Shown one piece after another: positions 54,870-64,000 of a stretch of DNA of 64,000 bases. Each line of letters begins with the position of its first letter. The first letter of the stretch is position 1. Under the pieces are notes generated by a model. That model had not been told where the DNA came from. It ran no database searches and was given only the letters and a program-made list of their open reading frames with translations. Location of the stretch: positions 3,410,001 through 3,474,000 of the forward strand of contig OY970363.1 in assembly GCA_963718605.1 (NCBI GenBank). The letters are read 5' to 3'. The DNA is from JACCXE01 sp963718605 (lineage in GTDB: Bacteria; Actinomycetota; Acidimicrobiia; Acidimicrobiales; JACCXE01). Made by a program: the position numbers and the translations under genes.

Positions 54870-57793
54870 CGCATGCAAGACGATGCCATGGCGATTGCGG
54901 CCTCCCAGTCGAGAGCGGCGCCGCGCCGCGCCGCCAACCCGAGCACCACTTCGTTGAGCGCCTCGCGAACCATCGCGACAGTTCCGTCGTACCGGCGGCG
55001 AGTCGGAGCGGCTCGCACCTTGCCTGCCTGAGCGTTTAGTTCGTCGGCCGCGGCGAGGAGTTGTGCGGCTTCTTCGTAACGATGCGCCCCGGCGAGCGCT
55101 TCGGCGCAGCCCACGAGTAGTTCGCTATCCGGTGTTCCGAGCTCGTGCGCAAGCTTCAGTGCTTCAGCGAAGAGAGCCCGGGCCGCCGAAGAGTCGCGCA
55201 GGTCGGACGCCAAATGAGCGAGCGCCACGACCCACTGACTCTCCCCGTGCCGATCGCCGAGTTCCCGGGCGACGCCGAGAGCTTCTTCAAGGTGGGCGCG
55301 GGCCTCCTGGAATTGACCGCCCTCGCACGCGACCACCCCGAGGCCGCCTATCCACTGGCCCTCGCCGTAGCGATCGCCGAGCTCCCGGGCGATGACGAGC
55401 GCTTCGGTGAAGTGTCGACGGGCCTCGGCATAGTCGCCCAGATCGAAGTGAGCGACGCCGAGGCCACCGGCCCACCGGCCCTCGCTACGGCGGTCGCCCA
55501 ACTCCCGGGCGATGCCTACCGCTGCCTCGAACAGGGCACGGGCTTGGTCATTGTCGCCGCGCTTATTCGCGACCGCGCCGAGTCCGCCAGCCCACCGGCC
55601 CTCGCCGCGGCGGTCGCCGAGTTCTCTCGCGATCGCGATCGCTTGCTCCATATGAGTGCTGGCCGCCCGGTAGTCACCCAAGTTGGCGATGACCGCGCCA
55701 AGGCCGCCGACGCGTTGACCCTCGCCGCGCCGGTCCCCCAGCTCGCGTGCGATCGCAAGCGCCTCCTCATTGAGCGCGCGGGCCTCGCGATAGTCCCCGA
55801 GAATTGCGGCAACGCCGGCAAGGCTGGCCACACGCCGGCCTTCAGCGTCGCGGTCGCCGACCTTGCGAGCGACCAGGCGGCCCCTCTCGTGGACCGCACG
55901 TGCATCCGCGAACATGCCGAGGTTGTACGCGAGAACGCCCAGTTGACCCAGGACCTGCCCGTCGAGGGTTTCGTCGCGTTGGTCTCGGGCGAGGTAACCA
56001 AGGTGGTGTTCCCGAGCGAGCCGCCAGTGTCCGCGGACGTTCCAGAATGGAAAGAGGTCGACGACGAGGCCGCGGTGATCAGCCAGTCGATCGGACCCGG
56101 CCAGGTGTTCAAGAGTGGCGAGCAGATTCGGGTGATCGGCACCGAGGCGATCAAAGGCATCGGCCTCCTCGGTGAGTTCGCGGCAAGCGCGAGCAACTTG
56201 CGCGTAGTGCGCGGCATGTCGTTCAGCCTGCACTTGCCCTTCTCCGGATTCGCGGAGACGCTCGGCTGCGTAGGTTCGGATTGTCTCGAGAAATCGGTAC
56301 CGTGCCGGTTCGGCGTCGGGGTCAGATTCGAGGAGGGACTGCGCGACGAACCGCTCCAGACTCAGAGTCGCGACGCCGGGTCCCACGACTGCTGCTGCAG
56401 CCGTGCGGTCGAAGGTGCCTCGGAACACAGACAATCGCCGGAAGACCACCTGGTCGTCGGCGTCAAGGAGGCGATGACTCCAGTCGATCGCGGCACGAAG
56501 AGTCCGTTGTCTCGCATCGCCACCGCGACGCGAGGCATCCAGGAGGCCCTCGGCCTCGAGCTGTTGTCGAAGGTCGTCAACGGTCATGATGGCCATCCGA
56601 GCAGCGGCTAACTCGAGCGCCAAGGGGATGCCATCAAGCTGCGAACAGATTGCACGTACGGTCGACGCGTTCGCGTCGGTCAAGGCAAAGTCGCGACGCG
56701 CCTGCGCCGCCCGCGCCACAAAAAGGGCGGCGGCGGCGTTCTCGGCTACCTGGTCGTCGTTGGTTGGCAGCGGCAAGGTGCCGAGCCGAACCAGTTCCTC
56801 ACCGATGAGGCCGAGGTGCTCGCGGCTTGTCGTCAGCACGGTGATCTGCGTCGATACGGACAGGAGGACGTCCACGAGTTCGGCGCACCCGTCCAGCACG
56901 TGTTCGCAGTTGTCGAGGATGAGCAGAGCCGGTCCAGAAGCGAAACGTTGCGCGATGACCTCGGCCGCGGTGGCCTCGGGCTGGTCACGTGCGCCGATTG
57001 CGCGCTTGATCTCGCCGGCGACGTCGTGGTCCTCGACGTTCGCTAACGCGACGAGCCACACGCCTTCGGGGTACCGCCCGGCGACCCGGAGACCCAGCTC
57101 GCTGGCCAAACGCGTCTTGCCCACACCGCCTGGCCCGACGAGTGTTACGAGCCGAGCCGTGTCGATCGCTTTCACAAGTTCGTCGAGTTCGGCACCCCGA
57201 CCGACGAACGAGGTGCGCGCCGCAGGCAGGTTGTGCACCACCGCCGAAGCAGCGCGCGGCGGCGGGAACTCGGCCTCGAGGTTCGGGTGCAACACTTGGT
57301 ACAGGCGCTGGGCCTTGTCGAAGTCGCGTAGGTGGAACTCACCAAGGTCGAGCAGACCAACGCTTTGCGGTAGCTCTTGGCCTAACGCGTCAGCGACTGC
57401 CTCGGAGAGAACGATCTGCCCGCCGTGCGCGGTCGGCGCCACTCGGGCCGCTTGATGCACGCCCATCCCGATGTAGTTGTCACCGCCCCTTCGCACCTCG
57501 CCGATGTGAAGGCCCATTCGCACGCGGATCACCCCGTCGGCCGGCCAGTGTTCGGCGCGAACCAACGATTGGGCTAGTACGCACGCCTCCACGGCGACAG
57601 CGGGATCGTCGAACAGTACGAAAAACGCGTCGCCTTCGGTGCCAACGACCTCCCCTCCGAACGACGCGACCGCTTCGCGCATCAGCGCGTGGTGACGCTC
57701 AAGGACTGCGTCGTACCGCGTCCCGAGCGATCGAAGGAGACGCGTCGATGCTTCAATGTCTGTGAACACCACGGTCCGCCACGCTTCGGCCAT
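54866..57793 (-). CDS. Cyclase-homology/NB-ARC ATPase/TPR STAND regulator
   Basis: A 975-residue multi-domain protein. Residues 1-170 are a class III nucleotide cyclase homology domain: metal Asp12 (FTDIEAST) and Asp55 (GTEGDAFF) are kept, but the transition-state Asn is His113 (GVHQAAR) and the purine-specifying Lys is Gly51, so activity is uncertain. Residues 195-480 are an NB-ARC-type ATPase with Walker A GPGGVGKT (220-227) and LLILDNCEHVLDG. Residues 650-900 are TPR-like repeats of 40 residues (IARELGDRRGEG). The design fits STAND signalling proteins. The ligand and output are unknown. Confidence 0.92.
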   Translation of the reverse strand: MAEAWRTVVFTDIEASTRLLRSLGTRYDAVLERHHALMREAVASFGGEVVGTEGDAFFVLFDDPAVAVEACVLAQSLVRAEHWPADGVIRVRMGLHIGEVRRGGDNYIGMGVHQAARVAPTAHGGQIVLSEAVADALGQELPQSVGLLDLGEFHLRDFDKAQRLYQVLHPNLEAEFPPPRAASAVVHNLPAARTSFVGRGAELDELVKAIDTARLVTLVGPGGVGKTRLASELGLRVAGRYPEGVWLVALANVEDHDVAGEIKRAIGARDQPEATAAEVIAQRFASGPALLILDNCEHVLDGCAELVDVLLSVSTQITVLTTSREHLGLIGEELVRLGTLPLPTNDDQVAENAAAALFVARAAQARRDFALTDANASTVRAICSQLDGIPLALELAAARMAIMTVDDLRQQLEAEGLLDASRRGGDARQRTLRAAIDWSHRLLDADDQVVFRRLSVFRGTFDRTAAAAVVGPGVATLSLERFVAQSLLESDPDAEPARYRFLETIRTYAAERLRESGEGQVQAERHAAHYAQVARACRELTEEADAFDRLGADHPNLLATLEHLAGSDRLADHRGLVVDLFPFWNVRGHWRLAREHHLGYLARDQRDETLDGQVLGQLGVLAYNLGMFADARAVHERGRLVARKVGDRDAEGRRVASLAGVAAILGDYREARALNEEALAIARELGDRRGEGQRVGGLGAVIANLGDYRAASTHMEQAIAIARELGDRRGEGRWAGGLGAVANKRGDNDQARALFEAAVGIARELGDRRSEGRWAGGLGVAHFDLGDYAEARRHFTEALVIARELGDRYGEGQWIGGLGVVACEGGQFQEARAHLEEALGVARELGDRHGESQWVVALAHLASDLRDSSAARALFAEALKLAHELGTPDSELLVGCAEALAGAHRYEEAAQLLAAADELNAQAGKVRAAPTRRRYDGTVAMVREALNEVVLGLAARRGAALDWEAAIAMASSCMR
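55210..55830 (-). repeat. 120-bp periodic coding repeats (TPR array)
   Basis: A conserved stretch encoding ARELGDR recurs at about 55249, 55369, 55489, 55609 and 55729, exactly 120 bp apart. It encodes the 40-residue TPR-like units of the STAND protein. Near-identical spacing and sequence suggest recent duplication or homogenisation of units. Confidence 0.85.
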
Positions 57794-57809
57794 CGGCGTA
57801 ATCCTGCCC

Positions 57810-59249
57810 CTACGGCGTTGCGGCAGGCGCCTGAGCGGCGCGGGAGCTCATCGTGGCCGCCGCGTCGTCGTCGCGAATCAGGAGCGCTGAGAACGCCGCG
57901 CAAAACACGAGCAGCGCGCCCACCAAGAAGGCGGCGTGGAAGCCAGCGAGCGAGCCGCGGGGCGCGTGTTTGGTCGCACGGCTGATGAGCACCGTGCCGA
58001 GCGTGGCCACGCCGAGCGCCGCTGCGACCTGGCGCTGGGTCGAGTACAGCGCCGAGGCCCGTCCGGTATCAGCCGACGAGACGTTCGCGTAGGTGGAGGC
58101 TTGCAGCGGTACGAACGAGAAGGACGCCGCGAGGCCGCGTCCGAACATGATCAGGCGGATGGTCCACAGGCTCGTATCGAGGCCCAGCCGCGACAGCGGG
58201 AACGTCGCCGCGGTCATGCCGAGCATCCCGAAGAAGATGAGCCGGCGGGGCCCAACCCGGTGGTAAAGCCGGCCGACAATCTGACTCGACACGATCACGC
58301 CCAGCGCTTGGGGGAACGTCGTCAGGCCCGATTCGAACGGCGTGAGCCCTCGCAGGTTCTGCAAGTACAGCGGCATGAGGAAGATGACCCCGATGAAGCT
58401 GGCGTAGGTCAGCGTGAGAACAATGTTCGCGTTACGAAACATCCGCTCGCGGTACAGGCGCAGGGCCAGCATCGGCTCACTGATGTGAGTCTCTACGGCG
58501 ACCAGGGCCGCGAACGCCGCGAGCCCTGCGAGCCCACTGCCGACCACTTCGGCGGAGCGCCATCCTTTCTCGGGCCCCTGGCTCAGCGCGAATAACAGGA
58601 GGGCGAGGCCGCCGCCCGACAGGACAAAGCCGCGGACGTCGAATCGCCCGGCCGCGCCTTCACGGTCCTCGCGGAGATACAGAAAGCCAATCGCAAACGC
58701 CACGGCGCCAACGGGCAGGTTCACGTAGAAGATCCACCGCCAGGACACGTCGGTAACGAGGTAGCCGCCGACCACCGGGCCGAGTGCTGGCGCAATGACC
58801 GTCGGCAGGATCAGCACGGTCGAGGCTTTCGCTCGCTCGATCGGCGGGAAAGCACGGAACAGCATGGCGGTGCCAACGGGAACCAGCATTCCGCCGCCGA
58901 CGCCTTGGAGAACGCGGAACGCGACCAATTCACCGAGACTGTGCGCCTGGCCGCACAACGCCGAGGCGCCGGTGAACACGGCGAGGGCAAAGAGGAACGT
59001 GCGGCGCGTCCCGACCTTGTCCCCGATCCAACCCGACGCCGGGATCCACACCGCGAGCGATAACAGGTAGCCGAGGACGATCCACTCGATTGACGCCGTC
59101 GAGGCGTGAAACTCCCGCCCGAGGTCCGGCAGCGCCACGTTGACGATCGTCGTGTCGAGAATGTCGATGAACATTCCGCACACGAAGATCGCGGCGACGA
59201 TCCACTTGTATTCGATTCGTTCGGTGGTCCGACGCGCGGGTGCCGTCAT
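57810..59249 (-). CDS. DHA2-family MFS drug transporter (EmrB/QacA type)
   Basis: A 479-residue permease with 14 predicted membrane helices, a drug/proton antiporter. It shows LDTTIVNVALPDLGREF (motif D1), GDKVGTRRTFLFAL (motif A), LQGVGGGMLVPVGTAML and the motif C-like VIAPALGPVVGGYLV. The ATG giving MTAPARRTTERIEYKW is the family-like start; the long upstream reading is antisense to the lipoprotein gene. The exported drug is unknown. It is 16 bp downstream... of no co-directional neighbour other than the STAND gene it reads toward, so the two could be co-transcribed. Confidence 0.92.
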   Translation of the reverse strand: MTAPARRTTERIEYKWIVAAIFVCGMFIDILDTTIVNVALPDLGREFHASTASIEWIVLGYLLSLAVWIPASGWIGDKVGTRRTFLFALAVFTGASALCGQAHSLGELVAFRVLQGVGGGMLVPVGTAMLFRAFPPIERAKASTVLILPTVIAPALGPVVGGYLVTDVSWRWIFYVNLPVGAVAFAIGFLYLREDREGAAGRFDVRGFVLSGGGLALLLFALSQGPEKGWRSAEVVGSGLAGLAAFAALVAVETHISEPMLALRLYRERMFRNANIVLTLTYASFIGVIFLMPLYLQNLRGLTPFESGLTTFPQALGVIVSSQIVGRLYHRVGPRRLIFFGMLGMTAATFPLSRLGLDTSLWTIRLIMFGRGLAASFSFVPLQASTYANVSSADTGRASALYSTQRQVAAALGVATLGTVLISRATKHAPRGSLAGFHAAFLVGALLVFCAAFSALLIRDDDAAATMSSRAAQAPAATP

Positions 59250-59331
59250 GAGCGGATGAGTCTCGCGCTCGGTCAGGCTTCTTTCGCCACTTTCCGTCGG
59301 ATAGCTTTCGCTCGTAACCGGGGGGTGCCGA

Positions 59332-60333
59332 ATGGATCGTGGTCGTTGGACAGGTAGGCGCCACTGGCGCCTGACCACCGCGGTGGCGCTCGCCGTCGCG
59401 CTTGGAGCTTGCGGGAGCGACTCGGATAAACCGCGATCCGCGGCGCCGACCTCAACGGCCGAGTCCACTTCATCCACCGTGCCCGCCGTGGTCCAACTCC
59501 CGGGTCGCATCATGTTTTCGCGGTTCGACGAGTCGACGCACACCTTCGTAAGCACGCACGTCATCAACCCCGACGGCTCTGGCGAAGTCGAGCTGAAACT
59601 GCCTGGGCCCGACGGTGGCGGGCGGTGGTCGCATGATGGAAAGCACATTGCGGTGATGCGGGCGTTCCCCGATAAGCGTCTCGCCACGGCGATCATCACT
59701 CCGGACGGCACCGTCGAACGGCTGCTTCCGCTGCCGGATAGCACCATCAACTTGGTTTGCGAGGTGTGGTCTCCCGATGACAGCCGGCTGGCGTGCGAGG
59801 GTTGGGATGACGTCAAGCCCGGCCGCGGTGGCATCTACACCGTCCGCTCGTCGGACGGCTCAGATCTGCAGCGCCTCACAACGACACCAGAAGGTCTGGA
59901 GGATGCCCCGGGCGATTACTCACCGGATGCCAAGCACTTCATCTTCAAACGCGCCAAGGGCGAGGACTCGGTCCCGCTCACGATTCTCGATCTCGAAGAC
60001 AAGTCGACGCGCCAGCTGTCGACCGATCCATTCGAAGACCCAGGCCGTTACTCACCGGACGGCACCACAATTCTTACGTCGGGCGGCACCGACCCCCCGG
60101 GAATCGTGACCGTCAACCTCGACGGCAAGGTCCTTCACCGCATCGTTATTCCGGCTGCCGCCGCCTTCGGTCCGTCTTGGTCGCCCGACGGCGCGTGGAT
60201 CGCGTTCTCGCTCGCTCGAGGCGGCCCGTTCGCCGATGTGTACACAAGCCATCCGGATGGCTCAACTCGCCGGCAGGTCACTAGGACCCCGGCGAACGAG
60301 ATCCTGGCCGAATGGGGCGCGAGCGCTATCTAG
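59332..60333 (+). CDS. TolB-like beta-propeller lipoprotein
   Basis: A 333-residue exported lipoprotein: signal with lipobox LGAC (about 24-27), a Ser/Thr linker, and a WD40-like/PD40 beta-propeller (about 58-330). Repeated blades contain GRWSHDGKHIAV, EVWSPDDSRLAC, GDYSPDAKHFIF, GRYSPDGTTILT and PSWSPDGAWIAF. Such propellers act as protein-binding platforms at the cell surface or periplasm. A G-rich stretch a few bases before the ATG may serve as ribosome-binding site. It is divergent from the MFS gene (82 bp) and converges with the large STAND gene with an 8-bp overlap. Confidence 0.85.
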   Translation: MDRGRWTGRRHWRLTTAVALAVALGACGSDSDKPRSAAPTSTAESTSSTVPAVVQLPGRIMFSRFDESTHTFVSTHVINPDGSGEVELKLPGPDGGGRWSHDGKHIAVMRAFPDKRLATAIITPDGTVERLLPLPDSTINLVCEVWSPDDSRLACEGWDDVKPGRGGIYTVRSSDGSDLQRLTTTPEGLEDAPGDYSPDAKHFIFKRAKGEDSVPLTILDLEDKSTRQLSTDPFEDPGRYSPDGTTILTSGGTDPPGIVTVNLDGKVLHRIVIPAAAAFGPSWSPDGAWIAFSLARGGPFADVYTSHPDGSTRRQVTRTPANEILAEWGASAI

Positions 60334-63300
60334 CTCGGCGGGGGCAGGTTGTGCGGTACCCGCGGCTACCCATCAGCTCGCGCCACTCGTCGCGCGAGAA
60401 GTTCCGGCCTGCGATCGCACACGCCCGCGACGCCCAGTCGGCGGGGCTCGAAGGGAGCGACCACAGGGCGCCGTTATCGCCCGCGACGAACACGTTCTCG
60501 CCGGTGGCGTCGAACCACACGAACGTTGGGCGACCTGGACTGCCCGGGGTAACCCGCGCGATACGCGCTCGGCTCTCAAGGTCCCATAGCTCGACCGTGC
60601 CATCGAAGCTGCCGGCCGCGAGCAGCCTGCCATCGGGCGAAAACGCCTCCGAACTCACCGGCCCGTCCACGCCTTTCAGTGGTGTGCCAATCCGCTCCCC
60701 CTTCACCGGGTCGATGAGGCTGATGAGGCCGTTGTTGCCGCCGGCGGCGAGCACGGACCCGTCGGGACTGAACAGAAGCCTCCAGGACGCGTCGACACCC
60801 TCGAGGGTTGTCCGAGTTTTCCTCGTCTCGTAGTCGAGGAGGAGTACTGAGGTTGCACCCTCGTCGCCGCTGCGATTTTCCTCGAATAGCGAAACGGCGA
60901 GCGTGTGCCCGTCCGGGCTGATGTCCACGTTCGTTACGAGTTTGTCGAACTTCATCGGCTTGCCGATGACCTTCAAGGTGCGCGCGTCAAGCTCCACGAC
61001 GCCGCCGGGCTGGTGCATGCCGGCGAAGATCGATTTGCCGCCCGGACGCGAGCCGATCGACGCGCTCAGCGAATCAAATGGCAAATGCTGCTCGGCCACC
61101 ATCGCGCCGGACCTGGGATCCCAGAGGCGGGCCAGCGGCTCCTCCTGACCCATCGTCACGACATAGCGCCCGTCTGCCGTCCAGTCATGCCACCCCACGC
61201 GGTCGAATCGCGTGTTGTAGAGCGGACCGAACGTGCGGCTCTTCACGTCGAAGAACTCAAAATCACCGCCCTTGTCCGAGTCGACGATGTATGCGACCGA
61301 GGTGGCGTCGGGGTTTGGCGCCAACATGACCGTCTCGCCCGCCCCGCTGTCGGCGGGAGAGAGTTGGCTCACCACTCGGCGCTCGCCCGCGAGATCCCAG
61401 GCGATGACCACGCCGTCGGCACCAGTTGTGTAGAGAGTGGACCCGCCGTTCGCGTACTGGATGGACTCGACGGGCGAGGTGTGACCGGCGAGGTTCTGGA
61501 GCTGCTCGCCCTTGGCCGGATCCCAGATCGTGATGCTGCGATCGAGGTACGCGGTCGCGACCGTTGAACCGTCGCGTGAGTAGGCGAGGTGCTCGACAAC
61601 AGAACTGCTCGGGAGACGGCGTTCCATAACTCCGGTGTCGAGGTTCCACACCGCCATTTGGTCGCTTTCCGGCGTTCGCGCGACGAGCCGTGGACCCTTC
61701 GGATCCGCGGCGATCGGTGCCTGCGCGCCAGGGATCGTGGCCAGTACCGCTCCCATGGCTGGATCGATAACGAACGCCGCGGTGTCGGCGTCATCACTGG
61801 CGACAATCAGGCGGTTGTCGTGAGTAAATGCCACCTCGCGATAGTCGGTGCCGTACTCGACCCGGCGCGGCGCGGGAGTCGGCTCTCGCAGGTCCCAGAT
61901 CATCTCGTAGCCCGGAATCCCCGCGTCCGTGTTGGTCGTGTTGCTAACGGCCAACCACCGGCCGTCAGGGCTCAGGGCCATGGTGGGTTCCGGCCAGAAG
62001 TCGTTGTCTGTCCGTGGCAGTAGAGGAATCGCCTTGCGGGTCTCTTTGCCCGTGACGCCGTCGAAGAAGCGGACGGACTGCACTCGCCCTCCGGGTTCCT
62101 CGTCATGTTTCAAGTCGAGCACTGCAATCCCCGTGCCGTCGGCCGTCGGTATCGCGTCGTTCCACTCGATCTCGGTCGCGAACGACGCACCGGTGGGCCT
62201 GAGCGTCGCCGCGTCGTATATCTCAGCGCCGCTACGCCGAGCGGTAGCTAGATGCTTGCCATCTCCCGTCACAACGAAGTCGAACAGGCTGTCACCAGGG
62301 TCGTTCCCGATCACGCCGATGACCTGCGGCTTTTGGTTGAGCACCGCCAACAGGTTCGACCGCGTGTCGACCGAGTCGTCTAGCTGCCGCGCTTCGACCG
62401 CAAGCAACAACGCCTGGTCGAAGTCGTCGACGGTGAGCGCGAGCGTGCTGATGCGCCTTGCCTCGGCCTGGATCGCCGACTCGCGCGAGTGGTTGCGCTG
62501 ACCGATAGCGACCACGCCGGCGATCAACGAAAGAACCGCCAAGACCGCGACGGCGCCAAGCAGGCCGTGGAGGCGGCGGGTGCGACGCTCGGCGTCTTGT
62601 CGTTCGCGATCGGCATAGTCACGGCTGGCGTCAAGGAACGCCCGTTCGCGTGGGCTCAGTGTCGCGGTCTCGCCCTTGGACCAGTCGAGCGCGGCCACGA
62701 GACGCTGGCCGCGATAGAGCTCCGCGGTATCGCGACCGAGGTCATCCCACGCGCGGGCGGCGTCGGTGAGATGCCTGAGTGTCCGGATTCCTTCGCGGTC
62801 TTGGTCCAGCCAGGACCGCAGCCGCGGCCACTCCCGGATCAGCGCTTCGTGCGCGACTTCGACGGTGTGTTCGCTGGTCGTGAGTAGACGTGCGTCGGTC
62901 AGGGTGCGTAGCAGCGCGTCGAGGTCGGGCGACGCTTCCCCTTCTGCTCGCAACTCGTCGAGGGTCACGCGTCGCCGCGTGTCCTCCGTGCCCTCGCCGA
63001 GTTCGGTAAGGCGCAAGAACACCGAACGGCCCAGGTGCTGCTGAGGCTCCGGCAACCCGACGTACACCGACTCCGCCGTGCGCGCGATCGCGCCTCGCAC
63101 CCCGCCACACTCGCGGTAGCCCGCGACCGTGAGGGTCCGGTCCGTGCGTCGCTTCCACGTTTCAAGAAGCGCATGCGAGAGCAGCGGGAGCGACCCCGGC
63201 TCCCCCGCGACATCGCGCAACATGAGGTCCACGACACCGCGTTCCACCTTCAGCCCTGCGACACGCGCCGGTCCTTCGATCGCCGTGCGCAGCTCTGTCT

Positions 63301-64000
63301 CGTCCATTGGCCCGAGCAGCGCGGTCGACGCTTCAAGGGCCGCACCCAAACCCGGGACTGACGCGCCGAAACCGAAGAAGTCGGCGCGCATCGCCAGCAG
63401 TACAAGAACAGGCCCGCCCGGCGTCGTGGCCGCTCCGAGAAGCGCGTCGACGAAGCGGGTGCGCTCGGTCGCCTCGCCACACAGCGTGAACATTTCCTCG
63501 AACTGGTCCACGAAGACCACGAGCTTCTCGAGGCCGGCGTCGCGGACAGCATCGGCAAGTCCGGCCGGGTTTCCATCCAACCGACCCAGCAACGCGCCAG
63601 CACTGGTTCCGAGTTGCGTGGCCACCGCGGCGGCCAGCTCCGTGACGGGATGCGGGCCGGGGGCGAGAATGGCGATGGGCCATCGAGCGCTACCCGCCAG
63701 GGCGCCCCGCCGCAGCGCGGGCAATACGCCGGCGCGCACGATCGACGACTTGCCGCTGCCGGATGCGCCCACCACCGCCAGCAGGTGCTGGCTCGCTAGG
63801 CGGCTGAGCAAGGCGGCGACGTCCTCGTCGCGACCGAAGAAGATGTCGGCGTCTTCGGGTTGGAAGGCCAGCAGGCCCTTGTACGGACAGGTCTCGGCGG
63901 CGGCGGCCGCGACCGCGGCGCGCTGCGCTTCGATGTCCGAGCTCAATCCTCCCGCAGAGATCACGTGGTCGATCACTTCGAGCACGTGTTCGGGATTACC
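60326..64000 (-). CDS. nSTAND1 NTPase with transmembrane helix and WD40 propeller (5' end beyond window)
   Basis: At least 1,224 residues, open at the right edge. In the visible part, CPYKGLLAFQPEDADIFFGRD introduces an nSTAND1 NTPase domain with Walker A VGASGSGKSS. A helical region ends near a single membrane helix (LLGAVAVLAVLSLIAGVVAIG), followed by WD40 blades to the C-terminus (DRSITIWDPAKGEQLQNLAG; GSFDGTVELWDLESRARI). This is the layout of large actinobacterial sensors that often begin with a BTAD, kinase or caspase-like domain; the N-terminal module lies outside the window. The gene could start at the GTG at 63985 but the frame stays open to the edge. Confidence 0.9.
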   Translation of the reverse strand, partial: GNPEHVLEVIDHVISAGGLSSDIEAQRAAVAAAAAETCPYKGLLAFQPEDADIFFGRDEDVAALLSRLASQHLLAVVGASGSGKSSIVRAGVLPALRRGALAGSARWPIAILAPGPHPVTELAAAVATQLGTSAGALLGRLDGNPAGLADAVRDAGLEKLVVFVDQFEEMFTLCGEATERTRFVDALLGAATTPGGPVLVLLAMRADFFGFGASVPGLGAALEASTALLGPMDETELRTAIEGPARVAGLKVERGVVDLMLRDVAGEPGSLPLLSHALLETWKRRTDRTLTVAGYRECGGVRGAIARTAESVYVGLPEPQQHLGRSVFLRLTELGEGTEDTRRRVTLDELRAEGEASPDLDALLRTLTDARLLTTSEHTVEVAHEALIREWPRLRSWLDQDREGIRTLRHLTDAARAWDDLGRDTAELYRGQRLVAALDWSKGETATLSPRERAFLDASRDYADRERQDAERRTRRLHGLLGAVAVLAVLSLIAGVVAIGQRNHSRESAIQAEARRISTLALTVDDFDQALLLAVEARQLDDSVDTRSNLLAVLNQKPQVIGVIGNDPGDSLFDFVVTGDGKHLATARRSGAEIYDAATLRPTGASFATEIEWNDAIPTADGTGIAVLDLKHDEEPGGRVQSVRFFDGVTGKETRKAIPLLPRTDNDFWPEPTMALSPDGRWLAVSNTTNTDAGIPGYEMIWDLREPTPAPRRVEYGTDYREVAFTHDNRLIVASDDADTAAFVIDPAMGAVLATIPGAQAPIAADPKGPRLVARTPESDQMAVWNLDTGVMERRLPSSSVVEHLAYSRDGSTVATAYLDRSITIWDPAKGEQLQNLAGHTSPVESIQYANGGSTLYTTGADGVVIAWDLAGERRVVSQLSPADSGAGETVMLAPNPDATSVAYIVDSDKGGDFEFFDVKSRTFGPLYNTRFDRVGWHDWTADGRYVVTMGQEEPLARLWDPRSGAMVAEQHLPFDSLSASIGSRPGGKSIFAGMHQPGGVVELDARTLKVIGKPMKFDKLVTNVDISPDGHTLAVSLFEENRSGDEGATSVLLLDYETRKTRTTLEGVDASWRLLFSPDGSVLAAGGNNGLISLIDPVKGERIGTPLKGVDGPVSSEAFSPDGRLLAAGSFDGTVELWDLESRARIARVTPGSPGRPTFVWFDATGENVFVAGDNGALWSLPSSPADWASRACAIAGRNFSRDEWRELMGSRGYRTTCPRRAR

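Noticed and set aside
55210..55830. CRISPR array suggested by regular 120-bp periodicity
   Set aside because: The repeats are in-frame coding TPR units with no unique spacers and a period too long for CRISPR.
55145..56611. A 488-residue plus-strand open frame
   Set aside because: It is the antisense shadow of the STAND protein repeats; its apparent 40-residue periodicity merely mirrors the TPR array.

Overview
This 64 kb GC-rich window is chromosomal DNA of an actinobacterium. Five traits point there: a complete Pup-proteasome gene set (pafA, prcA, prcB, pup, dop, mpa), a fused CofG/CofH F420 synthase (FbiC), a mycothiol-amidase-like LmbE hydrolase, DUF3151 and DUF3152 genes, and several fadD-type acyl-CoA synthetases. 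The gene mix fits class Acidimicrobiia (Ilumatobacter-like lineages), but that placement is inference. Genes are packed tightly with many 4-bp start/stop overlaps. No rRNA, tRNA, CRISPR array, insertion sequence or prophage was seen. No gap between genes exceeds 300 bp; the longest is the 227-bp gap before the fadD at 21966.

Layout. 1-4.4 kb: minus-strand proteasome operon dop-pup-prcB-prcA-pafA, with pafA cut by the left edge. 4.5-5.9 kb: two overlapping plus-strand genes, a P-loop kinase and a sulfotransferase, lying between dop and mpa. 5.9-8.7 kb: mpa, then divergent ferredoxin and GNAT genes. 8.7-14.6 kb: minus-strand block with a MarP-like membrane protease, tRNA methyltransferase TrmI, three small membrane proteins, a LON-domain protein, DacB, a thioesterase and a TetR regulator. 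14.6-21.7 kb: plus-strand transketolase, frameshifted transaldolase, FbiC, a zinc-ribbon protein and a LOG-family protein. 22-33 kb: FadD, an ABC exporter, small conserved proteins, RNase D, two divergent AI-2E-type permeases, a secreted metalloprotease, DUF3151 and TyrRS. 32.5-45 kb: AlkA glycosylase, GNAT, FadD + gamma-glutamyltransferase, HhH-PHP protein, YhhN, MaoC + FadD, two alpha/beta hydrolases, a polysaccharide deacetylase and an acyl-CoA dehydrogenase. 45-50 kb: operon of nitroreductase, DUF4389, zinc ribbon, EngB, SDR and a kinase-LLM fusion. 50-64 kb: secreted and lipoprotein genes, Mca-like amidase, HNH-like protein, a frameshifted flavoprotein and two giant STAND proteins.

How the genes work together. 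Dop and PafA prepare and attach Pup, and Mpa with PrcA/PrcB degrades pupylated proteins. FbiC makes the F420 precursor used by LLM-type enzymes such as the one in the fusion at 45.4 kb. The FadD, MaoC, acyl-CoA dehydrogenase and thioesterase genes form a dispersed acyl-CoA catabolic repertoire.

A window-wide pattern helps to fix starts. At about two dozen genes a TANNNT -10 hexamer lies 6-9 nt before an ATG or GTG, with no Shine-Dalgarno sequence. This is the signature of leaderless transcription known from actinobacteria. It supports GTG starts for pafA, dop and several others. mpa is a clear contrast: an AGGAGG lies 7 nt before a TTG. Two genes (transaldolase and a flavoprotein) each carry an apparent single-base insertion.
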